The translations under genes and the position numbers were made by a program. The notes under the pieces are model-generated. The model worked only from the letters and a program-made list of their open reading frames with translations, searched no databases and was not told the origin of the DNA. Below are positions 53,275 to 64,000 of a DNA stretch of 64,000 nucleotides, piece after piece. Position 1 is the stretch's first letter. Each line of letters begins with the position of its first letter. The DNA is from Zygnema cylindricum (Eukaryota > Streptophyta > Zygnematophyceae > Zygnematales > Zygnemataceae), in contig JBBHKE010001410.1 in NCBI GenBank assembly GCA_037447655.1, positions 124,001 through 188,000 of the forward strand, given 5' to 3'.

Positions 53275-55265
53275 GTGAAGCATCTAGTGGTTATGGATGA
53301 AGGAAAATTTGTAGATCCCTTTAAGCATACAAAGACAGTCAAAATCATATTTGAGTTAGAAAATTCTGATGACTTTGAGCTTCCTAACTATCCGAGGTTT
53401 CAAGGAGATGATAATCTTGCTAGTACAGATCAGATCGAGAAGGACTCAAATGTGAAACCCCTACTATTAACTCTAACCGAAGCGGAAGACGTGGTGGAAA
53501 TCGACTCGGAATCAAGGGATAGGGGAGAAATAGAAACTGTTCGGAAGAATCCAAGAGAGCCATCTATTCCGGCAACCGATTTTGAGGGAGGAAGAAGAAA
53601 CAACATTAGATTGCAAGAGAGGCAAGCTAATAATAAGGTAACCAAACTGTCTCACCCTGATAAACCTCAAACTTATAATGAGGCAACGACTTGTCCTGAG
53701 AGAAACCGGTGGAAGACAACCATTAATAAGGAGATGGCCTCAATTATGGCGGCCGATACATGGGAATTGGTGGAAAGTCCTCTTCAAAGGAAGCTAATTT
53801 GGTGTAAGTGGGTATTCAAGCTGAAACTCAACCCGGATAACACCATTGAGCGCTATAAGGCTCGGTTAGTGGCGAAGGGATTTACCCAGAAAGAGGGAAT
53901 TGACTACAAGGAGACTTTTGCTCTGGTCATCAGGTTTCCTTCGGTTCGGATACTTTTCAGTATGGCAGTAGCAGAAGTAATGGAAGTGCATCGGATGAAC
54001 ATCAAGACGTCCTTTCTACATGGAGAGTTGGAAGAGGAAATTTTTATGGGACAGCCCGAAGGATTTGTGGAGCAAGGGGAGGAAAGCAAGGTATGACAAT
54101 TGATCAAATCTTTGTATGGGCTGAAACAGGCACCCCGGCAATGGTACAACAAGCTCGATAAGTTTCTTACATGTTTGGGATATATTCGAATCAGCTCAGA
54201 TCACTCAATTTATTTGTTTGAAGATGAGGAAGGAATTATTTTCATTGCAATTTATGTTGATGATTTGCTTGTTTTCAGTAAATCTATGGATAAAGTAAAT
54301 AAGTTGAAAAATGATCTTAAAGGAAGATTTGAGATGAAAGATATGGGAGAAGCAAGGTATATTTTGGGAATTCAGGTAGAGAGAGATAGAGATAGAAAGA
54401 TAATAAGATTAACTCAAAAGGAGGCCATTGGAAACATGTTAGAAAGATTCCAAATGGACAAGGCTAATAGTTGTACCACTCCTATGGAATTAAAAAAAGG
54501 AAGTGAGGGGAGTGTGGAAAAGGGAGTTATAATCTTAGATGATGAGGTAGGCCCGGAAGAGGAAGGATTTATGCAGACCATCCCTTATAGACAAGTAGTG
54601 GGCAGCCTAATATATTTCATGAATTATACCCGTCCGGACATAACCGCAGTTGTAGGTGTACTAAGTAGGAGTCTGAATGCTCCCACTAAGAAATATTGTG
54701 AGGCAGCTAAGAGAGTCCTTAGATATCTCATAGGGACTAGGGATGTATGGTTTCATTTGGGTGGGAACAATACTGACATCACCACTTGGAGTGATGCCAA
54801 CTATGGGAATGCTCCTATGGGGAGATGCACATCTGGATATGTATTGTATGTGGGTGATGGGGCTTGCTGCTGGAGCAGCAAGCAGCAAAAGGTCATTGCT
54901 CAATCCATCACGGAGGCTGAGTACATGGCTTTTTACTCTGCTGTAAAAGAATTAATGTGGGTCAAGTCTTTGCTTGGTGAGCTTGGTCATCTTAAATGTG
55001 GTGTCGAAAAAGTGTTTTGTGATAATCGGGTTGCCATTGCCATTTCTGCCAATCCTAAACATCACTTTAAAGCCAAACACATGGATATTAGACTTAGCTT
55101 TGTTAGGGAGAAAGTAGAAAAAAAGATAATCAGTTTGGAGTATAAACCAGATATGAAATGGTAGCACATATGATGACCAAACCTGTGCCTTCCCCAAAAC
55201 TAATTTTCTGCAGGGAGAAGTTTGGTCTTAAAATAAAGAGAAGAGTGACTAGAAAATAACGGGAG
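53275..55265 (+). pseudogene. Copia reverse transcriptase and RNase H, element J
   Basis: 53275-54096 is an acidic linker then CKWVFKLKLNPDNTIERYK and HRMNIKTSFLHGEL, where the motif A catalytic Asp is Asn. A TGA at about 54094-54096 replaces Cys. 54100-55164 is a long open stretch: KSLYGLKQAPRQWY, IAIYVDDLLVFSKS, LGIQVERDRDRK, PYRQVVGSLIYFMNYTRPD, RNase H TTWSDANYGN, SITEAEYMAF and VFCDNRVAIAISAN. A frameshift at 55162 precedes MMTKPVPSPKL and the stop, then a purine tract. Confidence 0.92.
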
Positions 55266-56301
55266 TGTAGAAATTAAAGGTTATTTTAGTATTTTCTAGG
55301 TTTTGTAAAATGCAAAAAAGAAGCAGAGGCAGTTTGTCTCTATCTCCTTTCTCCAGCTCCCACACTTGTCGCAATCACTGAAAGTTGGAGAGGGAGAAAG
55401 AGCCATGGCCGCCTATGCTATCCCGACGGGGATAGACATTAGGTTAGAAGATTTTACCAAAATAGATCTTGACGGACCAAGGATTTGAACTAGGTAGTTG
55501 CCGTCCGTCAGGTTAGCCGGTAGCCAGTTACCTTAGCCAATTAGTCTAAGGTCAAGGTTAGAGGATATAAGGTTTGGTAGCTATTTAAATGTTAACACGT
55601 AGGCTATTTCATTTAACGGGATATTTAGACATAGATACAGTTTATAATGTACGGCGTACGGAACAGCCAAAATGGATACCGCGTATCTTGTTTCGAAAAC
55701 GAAACAAATATTGCGCAAGTATTTATGACGACCATGATTGTAATCCGGCTTAATCGTAGGGCCACGAAGAATGATGAGATCGTGGAATAGGTTTTCAGCG
55801 GTTTTCGGTCGACGTCACATCAATTGCCACGTGGCACAATCACATTAGATTACGGCATCTCCGCGGATTACAGAAACGAATCCAAAAGTGACAAGTGTCG
55901 ACTTGTCGGCCATGTCGTACAATGGTTGTACAGAAAGTACACCGACACTTGTACCTTTATGTACGATACAATATTATGATTGGTGCCGTACTTCTGTAGA
56001 TAGAGTTTTAGAGAGAGATAGGACTTAGAAAAATTCGATAGATTGGACCCTATCTCCTAGAGATCTTCTATACAAAAGGTCAACTTTGACCCTTCATAAC
56101 TTACTGCTCAAGGGAGCAAATTCAGAGATTCTTTTTGCTATAGACTCAGGGAAGTCTTGCCTTCACAGGGGTGAAGGTGGTCAGATTTTTTGTCTGTCAG
56201 GGTGGCAGTTATACTTGCTGAAACACAAAGGGGTCAGGATTATCCTAGAGGCTTCGTGTGAGTTGCCTACTCTGAGGACCTATGGAGGTCTCAGAGTTAC
56301 A
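55266..56301 (+). repeat. 3' LTR of J, A family
   Basis: 1036 bases, TGTAGAAATT to GAGTTACA, after AATAACGGGAG. GCCATGG at 55402, antisense tRNA-like module about 55470-55550, gag-start ATG 56282. Confidence 0.93.
55826..55991 (+). promoter_or_regulatory. A-family LTR regulatory block: G-box and GTAC cluster
   Basis: A perfect G-box GCCACGTGGC (55826-55835, with GACGTCAC 15 bases upstream) is followed by six GTAC cores in 75 bases (55917-55991) and a reverse CCAAT. By chance a GTAC is expected about once per 256 bases. The arrangement recurs in LTRs at 22466, 27884 and 43697. Confidence 0.55.
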
Positions 56302-59153
56302 GCAAATTTGACACGGACAAAGTGTTGCAAATATGACATGGTACACCTTGAATCGTAATTAGAGGGGATATTGTAATTTAAAACACACCGACAAATAAAA
56401 GTTTGAAGATGACTTATCTTACCGTGGTCGTTGTAACAGTAATAGCGGATCGAACTTGTTTATAAAGGGGTATTTAGGTGTTATGATTATAGAGTTCTAA
56501 ATTTGGTAGACGTCCGCGAAAGAATCACGCTATTTGGAGTTATATATTAAAAGTTAAAGCGATGGGTGTATTTAGGTGACAGCGTGGGGTCGAAATAACA
56601 AGTGGGTATCATTGAAACGGGTTAAGGGTCAAATTAGAACCGAAATTTCGCGTGTACGTTTCATAAAGTTCTAATGAAACTTATAGTATGCATGGTGGTT
56701 CGTTTAGTACAAATTTTAGTACGAAACGTCACTTTCACTTAAGGGAATTTCGTAGGAAGTTTCGCGTGCGAAATTTGTGACGTACGATCGTGCGAAGTTG
56801 CGTTTCGTTTGGCGCGCACTTTTTCACGTAAATTTTACGTAGTGAAACGTAACGTTTGATTGGTTAGTAAAGTGCTAAATAGTTAGTAAGAGATTTCGCA
56901 CATTTTTGCATTGGTCAATCTGAGTCTTTGCTGATCAATGATTGGCCCAGGTAAAAGCCTGTTAAAACGGAGCGCTGACTCTGGCCTGGTTAGTCCAGGG
57001 CGATGATGGATAAATAGTGAAGTGTAAGAGGAGAATAGACATCTTTTCCTTTGGAAAAATTTGTGGAAATTCCGACTGATCTTGGTCTTGAGCGATTAAT
57101 ACCAAATTGGAGAAAAGGCATTTTTGCATTGAAATCTTTTACTAACTAAAAAGTGTTTTAGTAGTTAAGAGATGGAATTATTAAGAGTGGAGAGTAGTGG
57201 AAAACACTTTACCAAAAAGGGTTGAGCCACGAAGGCAAGAGACCAAGCTAATGTTATGTGGACATAAGCTTTTTCTAATTTAAATTTTATCCTTATGTGA
57301 GTGTGGTTCAATGTGGATGTGTATTTTCCAATGTGTGGAATGTGTGGTTAAGATTGTTTGTAGTAATGGGATTTTCTGAGAGGTAGGAGATCCTGTTACA
57401 GTCGTAGGTCGAAAACACAAAACAAGAACATGTGCTACATTCTAAGTTCGACTATGACGTAAAATGTATTGCTATTTTTTCAATTTCTTTGTACGGCTAT
57501 TAATTACGCGGTACAACGCTAAGATTTACAAGAAAACGACAGAAAAAAACCCCTTACTTTGGCACATGGGGACACACCCTAAATTTATTTTTAATACGTT
57601 TTAGCGTCCGGAAAGAGGGGGAGAGTTACTTAACATAAAGTACAAAACAAGGTAAAATAACCAAATAACAATGATATAATTTGCCCTACTTTTTATGTTT
57701 CGTACGATTTCCAAACGTACGTATCTCGACGAGTGTTGTAATGGTCGTCCAGTTGCACTTGAGACAGTGTCAATGTTCAGTGCAATAGTGTTAATGCCAA
57801 CTTCGTGCAGAAGCGACAAAGTATGCACGCAAATTGGCGTTATGTTCTTTTTTATTTTTGAACCCAAATACACAAAATAACGTTCCTAAAATTAAGGGCA
57901 ATTTCCCATGTGATAGAGTAAATGTTTTTCTTTTTGTCGTTTTCCTCCAAAACTTAGCCCGCAAGAAGAAAATATGTAGCCGTACCAAAAAAATGAAGTT
58001 ACCACGGTATAAGTTGCGTAACTTTGAAACTTTGAATGTGCCGATGTTTGTTGTCTAGCGCTTTTCGATCCACTTTCGCGTCCCTCCAACTCATTTTCAA
58101 ACTTATATGCAAATCACCTCGCGAGGTGATTTTAACTTAAATTTCATAAAGTGAACGAATAGGCAAACGTTGTGGCACGCGTAAAAGGTTTTTTTTTTCT
58201 TTGCAGTAGCGGTACAAAAAAAAACCACTTCATTTCATACGTTATGGACTTTTGGACTTTTTTCCGTGCAAGGGTCGTAGAGGTGTCTCGAGCAACAGAT
58301 GCCATTTCCCAAAAGCGAAGTCCGCGAAGGCGCCTCTTTATCTCTCCTTCTCCCACTACCGCGACTATCTCACAATTATTACAACGAAAAACGAAAATAA
58401 TGGTACCAAATGAACTATCTCTATTTTTTTTTTTTGACTGTCTTTAGGCATATTTTGATGGAGAGAAAGGACGAAAAATAAAATTGAGAAACCATGGTAG
58501 AAAGTTTTGGAATGAGTGAGGTCGACGCCATCATAAGTGAGCATGACGTCAAAATGTCACAAACCATAGACATCTACAATGTCATAAGAAACGAGAATCC
58601 TAACAACCGTCGCTATTTTGTAAACATCATCAATTGTCGCAAGATTTGTAGTTGTCTACAACCGTCACAAACTACACCCACACAATTTAAAGTACCAATT
58701 TCATTGCATTAAAACGAAACGCTTTAAGACTTATACGGGAAATCTTTGCTATGAAACAAAGTAATAAGACTAAGTTTGGTAACATGGAAATTCGCTTTCG
58801 GTTGCAATACAATACACCGCCTATCGCTATTAGAGTAAATAACGCTAATTTAGTGCCCATTAAAAACAAAAAAAAACCTGAAATACAATCCATAATTATA
58901 TTTTTTCCTTTACACCATATAGGGTTATCTTTTTAATTAGCGTTAATAGCGGAAGTATACCGCAATGTTTATGGTGTGGTGTACGGACAGATTTTTCCAA
59001 ACCAAAACGTACTTTTTGAAATACAAATGCACAAAAAGTCATTTAATGTAATAACGCACGCATGTGAATGTGCACTGGAAAAAAAGACGCAAAATTCGAA
59101 TATTCAAATTTTGGCGTAAGAATTGTCAAATTTTGTACGGATAGATATATTGA
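56302..59153. other. Spacer, no recognisable gene (about 2.85 kb)
   Basis: AT-rich sequence with many CGAAAC/GTTTCG and ACGT words (56650-56870). ORFs of 60-90 codons at 57601-58936 overlap on both strands and match nothing I recognise. It has no LTR, copia or gypsy signature and may be true host intergenic DNA or a very old repeat. Confidence 0.6.
58111..58132. repeat. Perfect 22-bp palindrome
   Basis: AAATCACCTCG followed at once by its reverse complement CGAGGTGATTT, with no spacer. Confidence 0.95.
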
Positions 59154-60168
59154 TGTAGACATCAAGACGGCTCTTAAATAACTAGTTATTGGGTATTTTC
59201 TAGTTCTAAATAGATTAGCGGAAAACGATAAAAAAAGTGCAGGCAGCCTGCCTCCATCCCTTCTGTTTTCCCCCCATACTTGTTGTAGTAACTAAAGGAG
59301 AGAAAGAGTGATGGAGCCATGACTGCCTCAGCTCCATAGGCAAGACTAAAGAGTGACTTAAGTCACTCTCATCAAAAGGTTGAGTCCGGCAAGACTCGAA
59401 CCTCCGACCGGCAGAGCGCGACGTAGCCGTTAGCTCTAACCAGTCGGTCGGAGAAGTCCGTGAGGACACATAGGGTTTGATATTATTTAAACTTGTGTAC
59501 GGTCCTGAAGCCGATTAACTAAAATATAAACAAAGGAACATAGAACTAGTAAAGTTCAGTGCGGGCGTCATTTTGCACGAAACAAATTAATCAGACATTT
59601 GTTTCGACGGCTAAAATTCAATGTTAGATTTAATCCCACGGCATACATCGCTGCTAGGATCTCGGAACGGTCACTTTGACATTTATGGACGTGGTATGAC
59701 CTGGCGCCACGTGGAGGGATAACATTTGGTCGTAGAAATTCCGGGGAGCGTACGGACGAGTGAAAGTTTGACACGCGTCCACTCAGTGGCCTTGTCATAC
59801 ACAAGCCGTACAGAAAGGACATCGACCATAGTACCTTTCTCTACTTTACAGTTATGTGACTGGGTCGTACTGTAGAAGATAGTGGTTGCGAGAGGGAAGT
59901 AGGACTTAGCATATATTTAGAAATTCACCTCTCCCTTGGGAGCTTTGTATAAATTGACATCATTGCCACCTCACAACTTATCAACTGGTTGGCCGTTTTC
60001 AGTGACTCTTTTTGCTAAGGACTCAAGGGAGTCCAACGTGCACAAGGGTGCAATCAAAATGTCAGTTTGCCTTCTTGGGTACCAGTGGTTGTGGCTTGAA
60101 GTGGGTTAGTTAAAAGCTATCTAGAGGCTTCCTGAATTTTGTAGTCCAATGGAGGACACATAATTGCA
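59154..60168 (+). repeat. 5' LTR of element L, D family
   Basis: About 1015 bases; the 3' end (TTGCA at 60168) is certain from the primer site, the start (TGTAGACATC) is a best guess. Closely related to the D LTRs at 5000 and 17307. Antisense tRNA-like module about 59385-59455, G-box-like GCCACGTGGA at 59706. Confidence 0.75.
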
Positions 60169-60504
60169 GGTTATGGGCCCACCCTCTAGGGTGCCCACCT
60201 TAAATAGATCAGGGTTCATCTATTGGGAAGCCATGATGATGGGGGCTTTGTGTGAATAATGATACTGGGGTATTGTCGGTATACCAGTGAAACGTCCACC
60301 TCAGGGAACTAATCCAGGGTTTTGTGGAATAAGGTTTGTTGCAACAACCTCTGCAACACCAGAGGAGGCAGATGATGGGGACATCAGTGTGTCCGAAAAA
60401 AAAAAAGAGAAGGAGACACCCCTCACTCCTATTGCTCCTATTACCACGGCACTCGGAGCGGCGACGGTGAAGACCGAGGAGAACGACACTCAAACGTGGG
60501 AAGA
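60149..60504 (+). pseudogene. D-family gag start and primer-binding site, element L
   Basis: The LTR-encoded ATG (60149) is followed after M-E-D-T by TAA. The primer site GGTTATGGGCCCACC (60169-60183) is the exact 15-base form. Codons for S-R-V-P-x-x, then 60287-60504 is open (MKRPPQGTNPGFCGIRF, TEENDTQTWEDA). It is cut by a B LTR at 60505 just after the conserved T-Q-T-W-E-D. Confidence 0.82.
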
Positions 60505-61407
60505 TGCAATTCTGTGGTCTCCATTGACTTTGAGAATGAGCAGCCTATGTAAAGCCTCTAAGATAATATTTTCCCCTTCTAATTTCCCGCTGAATAAGCG
60601 CCGCCCAGGCACACAAATATTTTGACCACTCTCATCCTTGTGAGGACAAGACTCCCCTGAGTCAAGCGCAAAAAGAATCACTGAATTTGCTCCCCTGAGC
60701 AGTAAGTTATGTCTGGTCAAAGATGACCTTTATAGTTACAAGCTCTCTTAGAGAGAGGTACCTAAATTTCACTAAGTCCTGGTCTGCCTACTTACGACTG
60801 CCTACTACTAAACCCTAGTCTAATAGAAACACTATATAGTACAAGAAGGTACACTAGGCGAAATACTTATTGTACGGCCATTGTACGAAATGGCTTTCAA
60901 AGTGACGCTTGTCAAAACTGCAGCCATGGTTCCTCCTCCCATCTTCTTAGGTATCCAATAGTATCGTGCCACGTGGCGTCGCGTGACGCTATACCGAAAG
61001 GCCGCCGAAAGTTTATTACGGGTGGCCGTGGCAATTGTGGCCGTCCGATCATTTGTATTTATGCAGCTTTGATACGTTTCGATGCATCCATTGATTAATG
61101 CGTGTTTTTGTTTGTCCACTGTAAATTAGTATGTTTAATAAATAGATCAATATGCGTGAAACCTAGTAAGTATATGGTTCTGTTAGTGCCTTAATGGATA
61201 AGGCTTAGGTCTAAATAGTATTTTGCGGACCCCGGTTCAAATCCGGTTAGAGGCAATATTTTGCTACAAATAGTAAAATACCTTCTATTTCATTCTGCCA
61301 CCTTTTAAATGACGCGGCAGTCATGGTGTGCCTTTGGTTCTCTCTTTCTCTCTCTTTACATTCTAACTAAAATATAGAAGTGAACTATTAATTACCTCTT
61401 TTCAATT
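60505..61407 (-). repeat. B-family LTR joining L gag to A-family pol
   Basis: Minus-strand LTR whose 3' end (TTGCA) abuts L gag (left flank GAAGA) and whose 5' end abuts A-family pre-integrase. The left 208 bases differ at 17 sites from 51534-51741; from 60713 on it is identical to the LTR of I, including the altered terminal bases. Confidence 0.88.
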
Positions 61408-64000
61408 TATTGTGGCATAAGAGGCTAGGGCATGTGAATCTAGATAAGTTAAGAGAGATGAAAAAGATAGGAGTAGTGGAAGGGATTTAGTTTGGTGAAA
61501 GTGAGAATCTAAGTGATTGTAGTGGATGTGCTCAAGGTAAAGCACACAGATTACCCTTCCCAAAAACTGCCACGTATAAGGGAGAAAAGATTATAGATTT
61601 AGTACACACAAATATTTGGGGGCCGCCAGAGTGCCATCACCCGGGGGGAAGAGATTTATGATGACTATCACCGATGATTGGTCTCGGTATTCTAGGGTGT
61701 TTTTTTTGAAAAATAAGTCAGAGGCTCAGGAATTTTTTAAACAATATAAAGCATGGAGTGAAAAAATCCATGAAACCTCAATCAAGAGAGTAAAGAGTGA
61801 CAATGGTGGAGAGTATACCTCTAACCAGTTTGAGGATTTTCTGAGAGAAGATGGAGTGGAACACCAAAAGGCAGTTCTTGAAAATCATGAGCAGAATGGT
61901 GTAGCTGAAAGATTAAATAGAACAGTGAATGATAGTGCTGGGAGTATGCTGTCAGATAAGAAGATAGGAAAAAAGTTTTGGACCAAAGGAATGAACTAAG
62001 CAAATTATCTCAAGAATAGAGTTCTTACTTCAACAGTGAAAGGCCAAACACCCTATGAGAGATGGACAGGCCGAAAACCAGATGTTTCACACTTAAAGGT
62101 TTTCGGTAGTCAAGTGTTCAGTTTAGACATAGATCGGTCAAACTGGAAGTTAGACCCAAAAGGAAAACCATGATATTTACTAGGATATGATGAAGATGTT
62201 AAAGGATATACAGTCTTTGATCATAAAAGAGAGGATATTATCCTTGTGAAGCATCTAGTGGTTATGGATGAAGGAAAATTTGTAGATCCCTTTAAGCATA
62301 CAAAGACAGTCAAAATCATATTTGAGTTAGAAAATTCTGATGACTTTGAGCTTCCTAACTATCCGAGGTTTCAAGGAGATGATAATCTTGCTAGTACAGA
62401 TCAGATCGAGAAGGACTCAAATGTGAAACCCCTACTATTAACTCTAACCGAAGCGGAAGACGTGGTGGAAATCGACTCGGAATCAAGGGATAGGGGAGAA
62501 ATAGAAACTGTTCGGAAGAATCCAAGAGAGCCATCTATTCCGGCAACCGATTTTGAGGGAGGAAGAAGAAACAACATTAGATTGCAAGAGAGGCAAGCTA
62601 ATAATAAGGTAACCAAACTGTCTCACCCTGATAAACCTCAAACTTATAATGAGGCAACGACTTGTCCTGAGAGAAACCGGTGGAAGACAACCATTAATAA
62701 GGAGATGGCCTCAATTATGGCGGCCGATACATGGGAATTGGTGGAAAGTCCTCTTCAAAGGAAGCTAATTTGGTGTAAGTGGGTATTCAAGCTGAAACTC
62801 AACCCGGATAACACCATTGAGCGCTATAAGGCTCGGTTAGTGGCGAAGGGATTTACCCAGAAAGAGGGAATTGACTACAAGGAGACTTTTGCTCTGGTCA
62901 TCAGGTTTCCTTCGGTTCGGATACTTTTCAGTATGGCAGTAGCAGAAGTAATGGAAGTGCATCGGATGAACATCAAGACGTCCTTTCTACATGGAGAGTT
63001 GGAAGAGGAAATTTTTATGGGACAGCCCGAAGGATTTGTGGAGCAAGGGGAGGAAAGCAAGGTATGACAATTGATCAAATCTTTGTATGGGCTGAAACAG
63101 GCACCCCGGCAATGGTACAACAAGCTCGATAAGTTTCTTACATGTTTGGGATATATTCGAATCAGCTCAGATCACTCAATTTATTTGTTTGAAGATGAGG
63201 AAGGAATTATTTTCATTGCAATTTATGTTGATGATTTGCTTGTTTTCAGTAAATCTATGGATAAAGTAAATAAGTTGAAAAATGATCTTAAAGGAAGATT
63301 TGAGATGAAAGATATGGGAGAAGCAAGGTATATTTTGGGAATTCAGGTAGAGAGAGATAGAGATAGAAAGATAATAAGATTAACTCAAAAGGAGGCCATT
63401 GGAAACATGTTAGAAAGATTCCAAATGGACAAGGCTAATAGTTGTACCACTCCTATGGAATTAAAAAAAGGAAGTGAGGGGAGTGTGGAAAAGGGAGTTA
63501 TAATCTTAGATGATGAGGTAGGCCCGGAAGAGGAAGGATTTATGCAGACCATCCCTTATAGACAAGTAGTGGGCAGCCTAATATATTTCATGAATTATAC
63601 CCGTCCGGACATAACCGCAGTTGTAGGTGTACTAAGTAGGAGTCTGAATGCTCCCACTAAGAAATATTGTGAGGCAGCTAAGAGAGTCCTTAGATATCTC
63701 ATAGGGACTAGGGATGTATGGTTTCATTTGGGTGGGAACAATACTGACATCACCACTTGGAGTGATGCCAACTATGGGAATGCTCCTATGGGGAGATGCA
63801 CATCTGGATATGTATTGTATGTGGGTGATGGGGCTTGCTGCTGGAGCAGCAAGCAGCAAAAGGTCATTGCTCAATCCATCACGGAGGCTGAGTACATGGC
63901 TTTTTACTCTGCTGTAAAAGAATTAATGTGGGTCAAGTCTTTGCTTGGTGAGCTTGGTCATCTTAAATGTGGTGTCGAAAAAGTGTTTTGTGATAATCGG
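60713..64000. repeat. 3288-bp exact duplication, copy 2
   Basis: Second copy of 51742-55029 at an offset of exactly 8971 with no indel. It reaches the window end, so the real length is unknown. Confidence 0.9.
61408..64000 (+). pseudogene. Duplicated A-family integrase, RT and RNase H
   Basis: Same coding as 52437-55029, with all its defects: TAG at 61488-61490, stops at 61997-61999, about 62172 and about 63065, and Asn for Asp in RT motif A. It ends with VFCDNR at the window edge. No gag or protease of the A family precedes it: the left neighbour is the B LTR and D-family gag. Confidence 0.93.

Larger units (their letters stand above)
51742..55029. repeat. 3288-bp exact duplication, copy 1
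   Basis: Every base I compared equals the sequence 8971 bases downstream, and predicted ORFs on both strands are identical. It covers most of a B LTR and A-family integrase, RT and RNase H. The left limit is a mismatch at 51741 inside the LTR; the right limit is set by the window end. Confidence 0.9.
43697..56301 (+). mobile_element. A-family Ty1/copia element J, interrupted by I
   Basis: Plus-strand copia with 5' LTR (43697-44731), primer site, gag, protease, then element I (46254-52436), integrase, reverse transcriptase, RNase H and 3' LTR (55266-56301). Outer flanks are AAAAA on the left and GCAAA on the right, not a clear target duplication, and the LTRs differ at about one base in ten over their first 250 bases. 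The second half is duplicated at 61408-64000. Confidence 0.9.

Noticed and set aside
43692-56306. A target-site duplication for element J
   Set aside because: Flanks AAAAA and GCAAA share only three of five bases; not enough to claim.
57601-58447. Small host genes in the spacer
   Set aside because: Overlapping 60-90 codon ORFs on both strands without recognisable domains are expected by chance here.

Overview
The window is eukaryotic repeat DNA. It is almost wall-to-wall LTR retrotransposons, nested in one another, all visibly decayed, with no convincing host gene. Copia reverse transcriptase and integrase motifs, primer-binding sites that fit my recollection of green-plant initiator tRNA-Met, and LTR promoters rich in G-box and GTAC motifs suggest a plant or streptophyte alga with a large repeat-rich genome; the species cannot be named from this. 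Three 10-N runs (2625, 18246, 32860) mark scaffold joins.

Layout. 1-2624: copia 1a (-), cut by the window edge. 2635-4917: copia 1b (-), inserted in the gag stub of a D-family copia. 5000-17707: D-family copia D1 (-), split by a complete C-family copia (+, 6259-12163, target duplication CTTCA) and by a solo A-family LTR (+, 13324-14388, target duplication ATTAT). 17708-23498: a D-like LTR start, a gap, then A-family copia M (+) carrying a solo E-family LTR. 23499-27883: gypsy F (-) with a PHD finger. 27884-30287: A-type and K-type LTR remnants (-). 30288-41655: B-family copia H (-), interrupted by gypsy G (+, 32214-37398), which also ends its integrase in a PHD-like finger. 41656-42942: 3' end of element E (+), an unrecognised ORF plus LTR. 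42943-43696: spacer. 43697-56301: A-family copia J (+) with B-family copia I (-, 46254-52436) inserted. 56302-59153: non-repeat spacer. 59154-60504: D-family 5' LTR and gag start (L, +). 60505-64000: a B LTR and A-family pol that match 51742-55029 base for base as far as I can read.

How the elements work. Each copia had one gag-pol frame (gag, CCHC knuckle, aspartic protease, DDE integrase, reverse transcriptase, RNase H). In families A, B, C and D and in 1b the gag ATG lies inside the LTR, and the primer-binding site (GGTTATGGGCCCACC or a shortened form) lies inside the next gag codons, spelling V-M-G. That site fits the anticodon arm of initiator tRNA-Met, not a tRNA 3' end, as in Drosophila copia. 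LTRs of A, B, D and K also share an antisense tRNA-like module, a GTAC cluster and a G-box. No copy here looks able to make a full-length polyprotein.
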